From: a virus
Virus record (IMG/VR): IMGVR_UViG_3300043331_000538
Span: 1-40,067 of that record
DNA: 40,067 nt
Direction: 5' to 3' (one strand)
Below, in pieces: positions 30,746 through 36,709 of this stretch. The position numbers and the translations under genes were made by a program. The notes under the pieces were generated by a model, which was given only the letters and a program-made list of their open reading frames with translations, was not told the DNA's origin and did not search any database. Within the stretch, counting starts at the first letter, position 1; each line of letters begins with the position of its first letter.

Positions 30746-30972
30746 TAAAAAGCCCCCATCAAAGCAAAGTTAAAAGCTTCAAGCAGCGCTTTTTCCTTGT
30801 CTTCTTCTTCAAAGTCATATTCACTGCAGACATAAAGATCAAAGCTGCCATAAGCCGGACATACAATAAAAGTAAAATTGTGAAAGTTATTTTTTACGAT
30901 CGGCGCGATCTTGTTTATTTTCGCTTTTGCTGCAAATTCGCTGCCAGTGTTATAAATTTTAATCTGTGTCAT
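30745..30972 (-). CDS. 75-residue hypothetical protein, first gene of operon B
   Basis: MTQIKIYNTGSEFAAKAKIN, then strands TFIVCPAYGSFDLYVCSEYD and an acidic helix ending FNFALMGAF. A small alpha/beta protein; I do not recognise it. AAAAGGAGATC precedes the ATG. Transcribed from the operator-type promoter just upstream. Confidence 0.7.
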   Translation of the reverse strand: MTQIKIYNTGSEFAAKAKINKIAPIVKNNFHNFTFIVCPAYGSFDLYVCSEYDFEEEDKEKALLEAFNFALMGAF

Positions 30973-31048
30973 GTTGGTGATCTCCTTTTAAGTTATTGCC
31001 GCGCCTTTCTTCGTCCATTGCGCGATCAAGCCTTTTGATAGGCTGTGT

Positions 31049-31093
31049 CCTTACCACTTCTTAATAATATCATTTTTGGTCGCAAATAGCAAT
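31049..31093 (-). promoter_or_regulatory. Operator-type promoter B
   Basis: Minus strand TTGCTA, 17-base spacer with TTTGCGACC, TATTAT, leader GTAAGGAC. Dyad TCGCAAATAGCAA at 31080-31092. Confidence 0.75.
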
Positions 31094-31124
31094 ACTTTTT
31101 GATAAAATAATTTCAGTCTGCAGC

Positions 31125-31156
31125 AAAAAAATAGATCCTACTTTTTTGGTAGGATC
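31125..31156 (-). terminator. Intrinsic terminator of gene 31138-31434
   Basis: GATCCTAC stem, 7-base loop, GTAGGATC, then TATTTTTTT on the minus strand. Confidence 0.85.
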
Positions 31157-31434
31157 CAGCTGTTGCCATGCTTTGCGATATATGCTTTTAATTCTTCTGC
31201 TTCTGTCATTACTGGCGCCGCTGCAGCTTCTTTTCCCAGCCATTCGCGGATCCCTTTTTCTGTTGTAAAGTGTTTTTCTTCGCCTGCGTTGTTTGTTACT
31301 GTCCAATTCCCAGACCAGCCCTTGCGCACGCCTGCTTTTTCTTTTGTGTCTGCAAAAATAATATCTCCGATACAATAAAGCACTGATCCGTTTTCCTCAT
31401 GGTATTTAGTAGTTTTTAAAGTGATTTTTCTCAT
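31138..31434 (-). CDS. 98-residue hypothetical protein
   Basis: From ATG 31434 (AAGGGGGAAAACGAA upstream). Strands MRKITLKTTKYHEENGSVLY, CIGDIIFADTK, WSGNWTVTNNAGEEKHFTTE are followed by a helix EAEELKAYIAKHGNSW. A small beta-plus-helix protein without a recognised family. A longer in-frame frame to 31632 crosses the promoter and other genes and is rejected. Confidence 0.68.
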   Translation of the reverse strand: MRKITLKTTKYHEENGSVLYCIGDIIFADTKEKAGVRKGWSGNWTVTNNAGEEKHFTTEKGIREWLGKEAAAAPVMTEAEELKAYIAKHGNSWILPKK

Positions 31435-31460
31435 TTCGTTTTCCCCCTTGATTAGCTTAT

Positions 31461-31494
31461 AATTTATTATACCATTTTGGTCGCAAATTGCAAT
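31461..31494 (-). promoter_or_regulatory. Operator-type promoter C
   Basis: Minus strand TTGCAA, 16-base spacer with TTTGCGACC, TATAAT. Dyad TCGCAAATTGCAA at 31481-31493. It lacks the GTAAGGA leader found in most others. Confidence 0.75.
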
Positions 31495-31514
31495 ACTTTT
31501 TTTAAAATATAAAT

Positions 31515-31540
31515 AAAAAAAGACGCGATCCGCCGCGTCT
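31515..31540 (-). terminator. Intrinsic terminator of gene 31539-31691
   Basis: AGACGCG stem, 6-base loop, CGCGTCT, then TTTTTTT on the minus strand. Confidence 0.82.
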
Positions 31541-31691
31541 AGCCATGTTGTCCCTTTCTGCCTGCCTGCAGATCCTGCAGCTGCTGCCGCCTTTTGCTGT
31601 TTAGGATCCGCAAAGCTTCCAGCCGATCGCACAGCCTTTCTATTTCCCTGCTGATCTGCTCGATCTCATTCTGCAGCGTTTTTTCGTCCAT
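31539..31691 (-). CDS. 50-residue coiled-coil protein
   Basis: AAAAAGGAGGGATC precedes ATG 31691. The product (MDEKTLQNEIEQISREIERL) is a heptad-rich helix with a basic end. The longer in-frame start would run through the upstream terminator. Role unknown. Confidence 0.62.
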   Translation of the reverse strand: MDEKTLQNEIEQISREIERLCDRLEALRILNSKRRQQLQDLQAGRKGQHG

Positions 31692-31724
31692 GCTTGATCC
31701 CTCCTTTTTAAAATTATATGAAAT

Positions 31725-31753
31725 AAAAAAGCTGCCGGATCTAGTCCAGCAGC
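31725..31753 (-). terminator. Intrinsic terminator of gene 31741-32028
   Basis: GCTGC-T-GGA stem pairing with TCC-G-GCAGC, then TTTTTTATT on the minus strand. Confidence 0.75.
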
Positions 31754-32028
31754 GTTTCGCGTACCATGCGGATTTCGCCTTCAAGCTTTTCAAAAGCTTT
31801 GCGCGTTACCTTGTATTCATTCCAGCCGATCTTGTAAGCGATCCGATCTGCGCTGATATAATTTTTTGGATCAATTTTACCCATGAAAGTGATCCCACGC
31901 CCTTTAAGTTCTAGCGGCGTTGTAATGTATTGATATTTATAGTCATATGACGCCTGCACTTCTGCGTCATAAAATCTGTGATCCGGCTTTACTTCTTTCA
32001 TTTCTGGACAATATGCAAATGTTGGCAT
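31741..32028 (-). CDS. 95-residue hypothetical protein
   Basis: MPTFAYCPEMKEVKPDHRFY, then a beta-rich core (YQYITTPLELKGRGITFMG), and KIGWNEYKVTRKAFEKLEGE helix at the end. The charged KVTRKAFEKL helix could bind nucleic acid. No family recognised. Expressed from operator-type promoter D. Confidence 0.68.
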   Translation of the reverse strand: MPTFAYCPEMKEVKPDHRFYDAEVQASYDYKYQYITTPLELKGRGITFMGKIDPKNYISADRIAYKIGWNEYKVTRKAFEKLEGEIRMVRETLLD

Positions 32029-32077
32029 GTGTGTGATCCCCTTTATATAAGTTATTTGGCAGCTGATCTGCCCTACA

Positions 32078-32114
32078 AATATATAATATCATTTTTGGTC
32101 GCAAAATGCGATAA
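32078..32114 (-). promoter_or_regulatory. Operator-type promoter D, with perfect dyad
   Basis: Minus strand TCGCAT, 17-base spacer with TTTGCGACC, TATTAT. The dyad TCGCAAAATGCGA (32099-32111) is an exact TCGC-N5-GCGA. Confidence 0.72.
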
Positions 32115-32275
32115 TCAAAATATGGTAAATTTGCATTTCGCTGGATCGCCTGCTATTATGGATCTAGGATCTTTTGTTATCGCCGACACGATACCAAAAG
32201 AAAAGCAGCTTTTGATCTAGTCGCGTTTTCCGTTGCGGGTTTGGCGCGTAAGAGATCAGCAGCTGCTTTTTTATT
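32113..32275. other. Gap with long imperfect hairpin, bidirectional terminator candidate
   Basis: GCAGCTTTTGATCT (32205-32218) pairs with AGATCAGCAGCTGC (32253-32266), 12 of 14 positions, with T-runs on either strand. It ends the NlpC/P60 message on the minus strand. A 32-codon plus-strand frame from 32123 has no ribosome-binding site; I see no gene here. Confidence 0.55.
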
Positions 32276-32893
32276 TTATTCTATGATCCTGCCGCCCCAC
32301 ATAAAGCGGCTTTTCGTCCAGCTTCCATTCAGTGTAAAGATCTGCACGTCTTTGCCAGTCCCCAGACTGCTGATCCAGCTTTTCTGTCCATTGTAGACGC
32401 CCATATAAATGCCCACATGTGACACTTTGCCTTTATCCCCAAAAAACATAAGATCCCCTTTTTTGAGGTTCGCCAGTCCGTTTACGCGCGTGCCTGTTGT
32501 GGCTTGTTCCCAGCTGACGCGCGGCAGCTGCACGCCTAGTGCTTCTGAAAAGATATAATGCGTCCATGCGCTGCAGTCCGCCTTGTATGGCACTTTTGAA
32601 AAGTCATTGCCGCCATATACATATTTAGTCACTGGCTTTAATGCCAGCGCTAATTCCACGACTTTATTAGCTGGCGGCGTATCTTCTATGTTTACTTTCT
32701 GTCCTATGTAAAGCTTATTAGGATTTGTGATCTGTGGATTTAATTCCAGCAGCCTAGAAAAATACATGTGTTCATCTTGTGCGATCCGCCAAAGGCTGTC
32801 GCCCTTTTTAACGATATGCTGCGCCGCTGCCAGCTGTGCGCCTGCTGTAAGCATGCAGAAGGCTGCTGCAGCTGCTGTGATCTTTTTAAGCAT
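32276..32893 (-). CDS. Secreted LysM-NlpC/P60 peptidoglycan endopeptidase
   Basis: 205 residues. A signal peptide (KK, then a hydrophobic Ala-rich core) ends near residue 24. LysM spans about 26-69 (HIVKKGDSLWRIAQDEH, NKLYIGQKVNI). NlpC/P60 covers about 76-205 with C107 in ADCSAW and H159 in VSHVGIYMG. It would cut stem-peptide bonds in the wall from outside. It lies among small early genes, not with the lysis genes, and has no operator-type promoter; it may be a lysogenic-conversion gene. AAAAGGAGTG precedes the start. Confidence 0.9.
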   Translation of the reverse strand: MLKKITAAAAAFCMLTAGAQLAAAQHIVKKGDSLWRIAQDEHMYFSRLLELNPQITNPNKLYIGQKVNIEDTPPANKVVELALALKPVTKYVYGGNDFSKVPYKADCSAWTHYIFSEALGVQLPRVSWEQATTGTRVNGLANLKKGDLMFFGDKGKVSHVGIYMGVYNGQKSWISSLGTGKDVQIFTLNGSWTKSRFMWGGRIIE

Positions 32894-32916
32894 GGTTTAC
32901 ACTCCTTTTGTGGTAC

Positions 32917-32944
32917 AAAAAAAGCCAGCGCTGCTGCTGGCTTT
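32917..32944 (-). terminator. Terminator-like hairpin in the leader of the NlpC/P60 gene
   Basis: AAAGCCAGC pairs with GCTGGCTTT, then TTTTTTT, ending 24 bases before the start codon. It could attenuate the gene or stop transcripts from the right. Confidence 0.7.
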
Positions 32945-33096
32945 CTCTGTTAGTAGTAGGTGATCAACTATGGCTTCTAACGGTTCTGTTGGACGAGAAA
33001 TCACAAAACGCGCCCATAAAATAGAAAAGCCCACACACACACAGTCATTTTATGACTACACAAATATTATCGGCTGCGGATCGGATCTTATACAAA

Positions 33097-33125
33097 GAAA
33101 AAAAGGCAGCGCTTATGCGCGTGCC
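33097..33125 (-). terminator. Intrinsic terminator of gene 33113-33385
   Basis: GGCACGCGC stem pairing with GCGCTGCC, one bulge, then TTTTTTT on the minus strand. Confidence 0.72.
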
Positions 33126-33385
33126 TTCCATTCTTTCCGCCATTCGCCCAGCTTGTCTTTAGACACGCGATCGCGTATGTGCAGCATTTCTTCTTCTGCG
33201 CTTTCTTTCTCTATGATCAGATAGTCACGCATATATTTGATTGTGTGTAAAATTTCCGCGTTATTTTCAGCAAAGCAATATTCCATATAAGATTCGTGAT
33301 TTTCGCTGATCATTTTTTCAAGTGCTTTTACCTTTACGATTAATTCAAAATATTGATCTTTTAAGCTGATTGTCATAATTTCCAT
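33113..33385 (-). CDS. 90-residue coiled-coil hypothetical protein
   Basis: Long charged helices (ISLKDQYFELIVKVKALEKM, KESAEEEMLHIRDRVSKDKL) and a C-terminal WRKEWKARA. AAGGGGAC stands 7 bases before ATG 33385. Driven by promoter E. No family recognised. Confidence 0.7.
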   Translation of the reverse strand: MEIMTISLKDQYFELIVKVKALEKMISENHESYMEYCFAENNAEILHTIKYMRDYLIIEKESAEEEMLHIRDRVSKDKLGEWRKEWKARA

Positions 33386-33421
33386 GTTGTTTGTCCCCTT
33401 TGTTTGTTTGATTTGTTGTGT

Positions 33422-33467
33422 TCCTTACCACTCTTTTATAATAACACTTTTGGTCGCAAATTGCAAG
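33422..33467 (-). promoter_or_regulatory. Operator-type promoter E
   Basis: Minus strand TTGCAA, 17-base spacer with TTTGCGACC, TATTAT, leader GTAAGGAAC. Dyad TCGCAAATTGCAA at 33454-33466. Confidence 0.75.
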
Positions 33468-33535
33468 ACTGTGTATAAAAAATGTCGCATGGTGAATAAT
33501 GGTAATGCCTGTCTAACTCTTGTTAAATGATTCAT
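33425..33535 (-). CDS. 36-residue peptide gene overlapping promoter E
   Basis: TAGGGGGAATCACA precedes ATG 33535, a strong site. The peptide starts MNHLTRVRQALPLFTMRHFL, basic and hydrophobic. Its last third is encoded by the promoter bases and its stop is the TAA of GTAAGGA. It is either a real small gene or a leader peptide. Confidence 0.42.
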   Translation of the reverse strand: MNHLTRVRQALPLFTMRHFLYTVLQFATKSVIIKEW

Positions 33536-33562
33536 TGTGATTCCCCCTATTTTTCTTATAGA

Positions 33563-33595
33563 TAAATAAAGCCGGATCTGCTGCTGCAGTCCGGC
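33563..33595 (-). terminator. Intrinsic terminator of gene 33603-33887
   Basis: GCCGGA stem, 13-base loop, TCCGGC, then TTTATTT on the minus strand. Confidence 0.68.
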
Positions 33596-33602
33596 GCTTT
33601 TT

Positions 33603-33887
33603 TTATTCTTCGTTTTCCATTTCGATAAGATCCTGCAGCCTAGCTTCCACGCGATCTGGATAGTCTTCATGCTCGCTATTGTCAAAGTAAAAAGTCAATT
33701 CGTCCATATATTCGTCAAAGCTGCAGATCCTGCCTTTTTCTTCTGTAATCTGATCCATAAAGTCCACGATCGCTTCTTTGATCCAGTCGATCCGCTGCTG
33801 CTGCTTTTCAAGATCTTCTGCGATCCGATCTTGCAGCGCGTCCCATTCCATTTGCTCGCGTCTTAATTCGTCTATAGTGTAGCCCAT
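33603..33887 (-). CDS. 94-residue acidic hypothetical protein
   Basis: Strongly acidic and helical (MGYTIDELRREQMEWDALQD, then DEYMDELTFYFDNSEHEDYP, ending LIEMENEE). AAAGGGGAC precedes the ATG by about 8 bases, and a GTAAGGA box lies in its leader. The charge could suit a DNA-mimic or anti-host protein, but this is only a guess from composition. Confidence 0.7.
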   Translation of the reverse strand: MGYTIDELRREQMEWDALQDRIAEDLEKQQQRIDWIKEAIVDFMDQITEEKGRICSFDEYMDELTFYFDNSEHEDYPDRVEARLQDLIEMENEE

Positions 33888-33958
33888 TTATTTGTCCCCT
33901 TTCGATTGTCCTTACACTGCCAAAGGCAGCCGCCCTGTGTGGACGCCTGCCGGATCTC

Positions 33959-34207
33959 TTAATAATTTACTTTGACATAGCTTTCAGCCAGATATTTTAA
34001 AAAGTGATTAATATTTGCATTTACAAAGTCAAGCTTTCTTAATTGTGCCGCGATTTGTTCTTGCTCGCGCTTTGGCGCTTCTTGTATTAATGTGATCACA
34101 AAGTCTGTGTCAATGAAGTGCATTTCTTCGTTGTGTTCAATTTCCCACATTTCATAAGGCAGCTGCTTTTCCTCAAAGAATACTGATAAATATTTCATTG
34201 TTGTCAT
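33959..34207 (-). CDS. 82-residue hypothetical protein
   Basis: Alpha/beta mix: MTTMKYLSVFFEEKQLPYEM, HNEEMHFIDTDFVITLIQEA, helix REQEQIAAQLRKLDF, then FLKYLAESYVKVNY. No recognised family. AAAGGAGATCG precedes ATG 34207. Driven by promoter F. Confidence 0.68.
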   Translation of the reverse strand: MTTMKYLSVFFEEKQLPYEMWEIEHNEEMHFIDTDFVITLIQEAPKREQEQIAAQLRKLDFVNANINHFLKYLAESYVKVNY

Positions 34208-34242
34208 GTTGTCGATCTCCTTTGTGTGTTTGTTGTTTGTTC

Positions 34243-34284
34243 CTTACAAGATCTATATTATCAGTTTTGGTCGCAAATAGCAAT
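34243..34284 (-). promoter_or_regulatory. Operator-type promoter F
   Basis: Minus strand TTGCTA, 17-base spacer with TTTGCGACC, TAATAT, leader TGTAAGGAAC. Dyad TCGCAAATAGCAA at 34271-34283. Confidence 0.75.
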
Positions 34285-34337
34285 AAGAAGTTATTTCCAG
34301 CGCTGCAGATCGTTTAAGCTGGATATTATAATTTATA

Positions 34338-34430
34338 AGCGCGTGACTTCCTCCCATGCGCGGTACTCATGGACGAATATCTCCCAAGCAGTTAAAAAGC
34401 CGCTGTCGGTATGTGCAGCGGTTCTTTTTT
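34338..34430 (+). ncRNA. Candidate small RNA with C-rich loop
   Basis: This 348-base stretch (34285-34632) has no convincing gene. TATAAT at 34327-34332 (weak -35) could start an RNA near 34338. Predicted fold: GCGCGTG (34339-34345) pairs with CATGCGC (34355-34361) around the loop ACTTCCTCC; a second C-rich site TCTCCC is at 34380-34385; the RNA ends at a GC stem with T-run. Exposed CU-rich loops are typical of Gram-positive sRNAs that pair with Shine-Dalgarno sequences. No coding frame with a ribosome-binding site competes. Confidence 0.5.
34398..34430 (+). terminator. Intrinsic terminator of the candidate sRNA
   Basis: AGCCGCTG stem, 10-base loop, CAGCGGTT, then CTTTTTT on the plus strand. 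Confidence 0.8.
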
Positions 34431-34436
34431 ATGGAC

Positions 34437-34505
34437 GCAAAAAAGGCAGCTGCATTTTATCGCCAGACCAAATTCGTCAGAAAAAAGATGGCGTGCAAGC
34501 TGCCT
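34437..34505 (-). terminator. Long terminator hairpin of gene 34633-34830
   Basis: On the minus strand AGGCAGC-TTGCA pairs with TGCA-GCTGCCT, with an inner CGCCA/TGGCG stem, then TTTTTTGCG. It converges with the sRNA terminator. Confidence 0.65.
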
Positions 34506-34632
34506 GCAGCGGATCCCCACAAAGGCGAAAGGATCCGGCTGCCAGTGATCGCGGCAAAGTCCAGCAGCGCCCATTCTTTTGCGCTTCGCTTCGCTACACT
34601 GTTTTTACAAGTAAACTTATTCACTAGCTGCA

Positions 34633-34830
34633 TTATTGACCGATCTTTAAGCTTTCATAAGCTTGATCAATAATTTTTTCTATTGTCATATATTTTGTGA
34701 TCGTTTTAAAAGTCCGGCGCGCGTTTTCTTCTTGCTGCAGCCGCTGCCGGATTTCTTCTAGCTTTTTAATATGCTCTTTGCTGATCTTTGCATTTAGTGC
34801 CTGTCTAGCTGGTGCGCCAAAGTTCGCCAC
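34633..34830 (-). CDS. 65-residue helical, possibly ribbon-helix-helix, protein
   Basis: GTG at 34830 has AAAGGGGG 7 bases upstream and gives MANFGAPARQALNAKISKEH; the longer in-frame reading to 35112 runs through a promoter and hairpin and overlaps another gene. The C-terminus (TFKTITKYMTIEKIIDQAYE, SLKIGQ) has a strand-helix-helix look. A small regulator is possible. A consensus promoter lies about 105 bases upstream. Confidence 0.65.
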   Translation of the reverse strand: MANFGAPARQALNAKISKEHIKKLEEIRQRLQQEENARRTFKTITKYMTIEKIIDQAYESLKIGQ

Positions 34831-34882
34831 GCTGCTGCCCCCTTTCTTTTTATCCTGCATGATCATATCTTGTCCCAGACAA

Positions 34883-34915
34883 AAAGAAAGCAGCAGCTGG
34901 CGCCTGCTGCTGCTT
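34883..34915 (-). terminator. Hairpin directly after a consensus promoter
   Basis: AAGCAGCAG pairs with CTGCTGCTT around CAGGCGCCAG, then TCTTTTTG on the minus strand. It starts about 12 bases after the predicted start of transcription, so it may attenuate the gene at 34633. Confidence 0.6.
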
Positions 34916-34933
34916 AAAACAACTAGATAAAGC

Positions 34934-34962
34934 ATACTAGATCCCAGCACAATAGGTGTCAA
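34934..34962 (-). promoter_or_regulatory. Consensus promoter without operator
   Basis: Minus strand TTGACA (34957-34962), 17-base spacer, TAGTAT (34934-34939). The best match to a housekeeping promoter in the window; no TCGC dyad, so probably active in lysogens. Confidence 0.68.
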
Positions 34963-35011
34963 ACCAAAAGATAAAACAAGCAGATAAAAATAGAGAAAAT
35001 TTGATCCGGCT

Positions 35012-35173
35012 TTAATAAAAATCAAGTAAAGCTTTGTTTTCTTGTCTTGATACGATCCGCGCATGATACCCATTTTTAAAAAGTATTCTTTGCCTGCGTC
35101 TGGCAGCTTCAAGGGTTTTGAAAATTTCGATTTCCGCCTTTCCGTTGCGATCCGTCCATTTCACTTCGTACAA
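35012..35173 (-). CDS. 53-residue basic protein with TTG start
   Basis: TTG at 35173 with GGGGGGAT about 6 bases upstream opens MYEVKWTDRNGKAEIEIFKT, then LEAARRRQRILFKNGYHARI and a short end LLDFY. Strand-turn-strand-helix-strand with basic surface; it looks like a compact folded protein. It is missed if only ATG starts or long frames are considered, and it overlaps a longer spurious frame. Confidence 0.66.
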   Translation of the reverse strand: MYEVKWTDRNGKAEIEIFKTLEAARRRQRILFKNGYHARIVSRQENKALLDFY

Positions 35174-35422
35174 TAGCGATCCCCCCAGCGCGCTTATTTG
35201 GATCTGTAAAAAATATGCAGCAAATAACTTGTCTTATGACGCAAAAAATAATAAAAAATGAATGTTCTTTTCCCAGATAAAAGAACATTCACAAAAACGC
35301 TACAAACCGCGCCATTACTGCATTTGTGGGCTGTTGTACTAGATTTTAAAAAATAGTCCTTTTTCTAATGTTCTTAATCTAGTAAAATAGCATATATAAG
35401 CACATTGAAAGGCGGCGATAAA
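35174..35422. other. Non-coding control region upstream of the recombinase
   Basis: AT-rich gap holding the lox-like inverted repeat, a further AATGTTCTT half-site at about 35368-35376 and the recombinase promoter area (TAAAAT near 35383, TATATA near 35393). No gene seen. Confidence 0.6.
35259..35291. other. Lox-like site: 13-7-13 perfect inverted repeat
   Basis: TGAATGTTCTTTT, spacer CCCAGAT, AAAAGAACATTCA. Two perfect 13-base arms and a 7-base asymmetric spacer are the geometry of a tyrosine recombinase core site (attP core, dif or lox). It lies 132 bases before the recombinase gene. A weak terminator is the alternative, though its stem is AT-rich. Confidence 0.6.
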
Positions 35423-36013
35423 ATGCCATATGTTTATCCGATCAAAAATCGGAAAAAAATTGAAGACATGCGAAAGATCCTTGCTTATAATTCCAGTCGT
35501 GACGAATTGCTTTTTCTTTTGGGAATAAATACAGCTTTTCGGATCAGCGATCTGCTGCGGCTCAAATTTTCGGATCTTTACGATCAGAAAGGCAGACCGA
35601 TCCAGAAGCTTTATGCTTACAAAGAAAAGAAAACAGGAAAGCTTAAAAGCCTGCCCATGCCAGCCAAAGTCGAAAAGGCTTTAAAAGAATATGTAAAAGC
35701 TTTTCCAGACTGGCAGCCAGACGATCCGATCTTTCAAAGCCGCAAAAAAGATGGCAGCAAAGGATCCGGCGCGATCAGCAGGCAGCAGGCGCAAAGAATA
35801 TTGATTGCAGCTGCAGAAAGTGCAGGCATAAAAGATCCGATCGGCACGCATACGCTGCGCAAGACTTTTGCCTATATGCTTTATAAAGAAACTGGCAATA
35901 TTGCCCTTGTTATGAAGCTTTTAAATCACGATAGCCAAAGCGACACGCTGCGATATATAGGAATAGAACAAGAAGAAATGGACGCGGCAGTGCTTAACTT
36001 AAATTTAGGATAG
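35423..36013 (+). CDS. Short tyrosine recombinase (catalytic domain only)
   Basis: 196 residues from ATG 35423 (GAAAGGCGG upstream). The catalytic set is complete: R40 (TAFRISDLLRL), K67-K69 region in the beta hairpin, H143-x2-R146 (HTLRK), H169 (LLNHDS) and nucleophile Y178 (LRYIGI). The N-terminal arm- and core-binding domains of normal integrases are missing. It could integrate the phage or, like Cre or XerH-type enzymes, resolve dimers of a circular prophage. First gene of a plus-strand operon. No excisionase was recognised. Confidence 0.88.
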   Translation: MPYVYPIKNRKKIEDMRKILAYNSSRDELLFLLGINTAFRISDLLRLKFSDLYDQKGRPIQKLYAYKEKKTGKLKSLPMPAKVEKALKEYVKAFPDWQPDDPIFQSRKKDGSKGSGAISRQQAQRILIAAAESAGIKDPIGTHTLRKTFAYMLYKETGNIALVMKLLNHDSQSDTLRYIGIEQEEMDAAVLNLNLG

Positions 36014-36026
36014 GAGATCAGCCCAC

Positions 36027-36320
36027 ATGCTCACAGACGTTTTAAGTCCATTAGTACAAGGCATATTGAAGCTAGAAGAAGAAAACGAAAGGCTGCAGCA
36101 GGAAAATGAAAAGCTGCGGCAGGATCTGGACGCGATCGCCAGCCTGCGGCACGAAAATGAAGTGCTGCGGCGTCAAAATAAAGATCTGCAGCAAAGTAAA
36201 CATAAAATGTTTGAAGCTATGCAGCGCTTTTCCAGCTGCATGCGCGAAAATTCAAAGATCTTTGAAGAAAATTATTTAAAAGGTCATAAAGAAGAAAATT
36301 ACTTCAAGGAAAAGGCGTGA
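36027..36320 (+). CDS. 97-residue coiled-coil protein after the recombinase
   Basis: Heptads dominate residues about 12-60 (LKLEEENERLQQENEKLRQD, HENEVLRRQNKDLQQSK), leucine-zipper like. The C-terminus is basic and polar (NYLKGHKEENYFKEKA). GGAGATC precedes the ATG. Because it follows the recombinase by 13 bases it could be a recombination directionality or accessory factor, but no homology is evident. Confidence 0.72.
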   Translation: MLTDVLSPLVQGILKLEEENERLQQENEKLRQDLDAIASLRHENEVLRRQNKDLQQSKHKMFEAMQRFSSCMRENSKIFEENYLKGHKEENYFKEKA

Positions 36321-36324
36321 TCTT

Positions 36325-36537
36325 ATGGAAAGTTATTTATTAATGGATCTGGAAAGATCGGTGCTGTCCGGCGTTGTCCATTACTGGAAAGGAAATAAAC
36401 ATGGATATACTGCGGATCCGAAAGAAGCTGGCGTCTTTATAGCCGAAAAGGCAAAAGAGATCTGCGCGGCGGATATTGACAAAAAAACTATTTTGATTCC
36501 GGCTGCAGCTGTTTATAAGCTGCTGGAAAGGCTGTGA
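36325..36537 (+). CDS. 70-residue hypothetical protein
   Basis: MESYLLMDLERSVLSGVVHY, WKGNKHGYTADPKEAGVFIA, and a final helix PAAAVYKLLERL. It has the strand-turn pattern seen in small phage proteins that carry the phrase YWKGNKHGYT, but no function is known to me. GGAAAAGGCG precedes the start, 4 bases after the previous stop. Confidence 0.7.
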   Translation: MESYLLMDLERSVLSGVVHYWKGNKHGYTADPKEAGVFIAEKAKEICAADIDKKTILIPAAAVYKLLERL

Positions 36538-36541
36538 TCCT

Positions 36542-36703
36542 TTGCGTGACTTTGAAAGCCATATGTTTTATGGATCCGCTGCATATCGGCAGCAGCAGCT
36601 GATCAGATACTGGCTGCGCAAAGAAGCTGAAAGCTGCAGATTTTTTCTGTGGACAAATTACTGCATAGCCCCCAAAATAGAAAGAAAAACAGAAAAGAAG
36701 TGA
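36542..36703 (+). CDS. 53-residue basic protein with TTG start
   Basis: TTG at 36542, with GGAAAGG about 10 bases upstream, opens MRDFESHMFYGSAAYRQQQL, then IRYWLRKEAESCRFFLWTNY and a Lys-rich end. It fills the gap between two genes of the operon, 4 bases after one stop and 6 before the next start. Not found with ATG-only rules. Function unknown. Confidence 0.6.
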   Translation: MRDFESHMFYGSAAYRQQQLIRYWLRKEAESCRFFLWTNYCIAPKIERKTEKK

Positions 36704-36709
36704 TCCACT

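Noticed and set aside
31978-32220. 80-residue plus-strand frame
   Set aside because: It covers promoter D and lacks a ribosome-binding site at any ATG.
33030-33046. CA dinucleotide run
   Set aside because: Only about six units; too short to call a functional repeat.
32970-33224. 84-residue plus-strand frame with a fair ribosome-binding site (AGGTGATC)
   Set aside because: Its last third is antisense to gene 33113-33385 and runs through that gene's terminator; composition is Ser/Arg-rich as in shadow frames. A shorter real peptide cannot be fully excluded.
34226-34673. Plus-strand frames over the candidate sRNA
   Set aside because: They have no ribosome-binding site, run through an intrinsic terminator and overlap the end of a better minus-strand gene.
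34831-35112. Longer N-terminus for gene 34633-34830
   Set aside because: It would cross a terminator hairpin and a consensus promoter and overlap the 53-residue gene at 35012; the GTG at 34830 has a strong ribosome-binding site.
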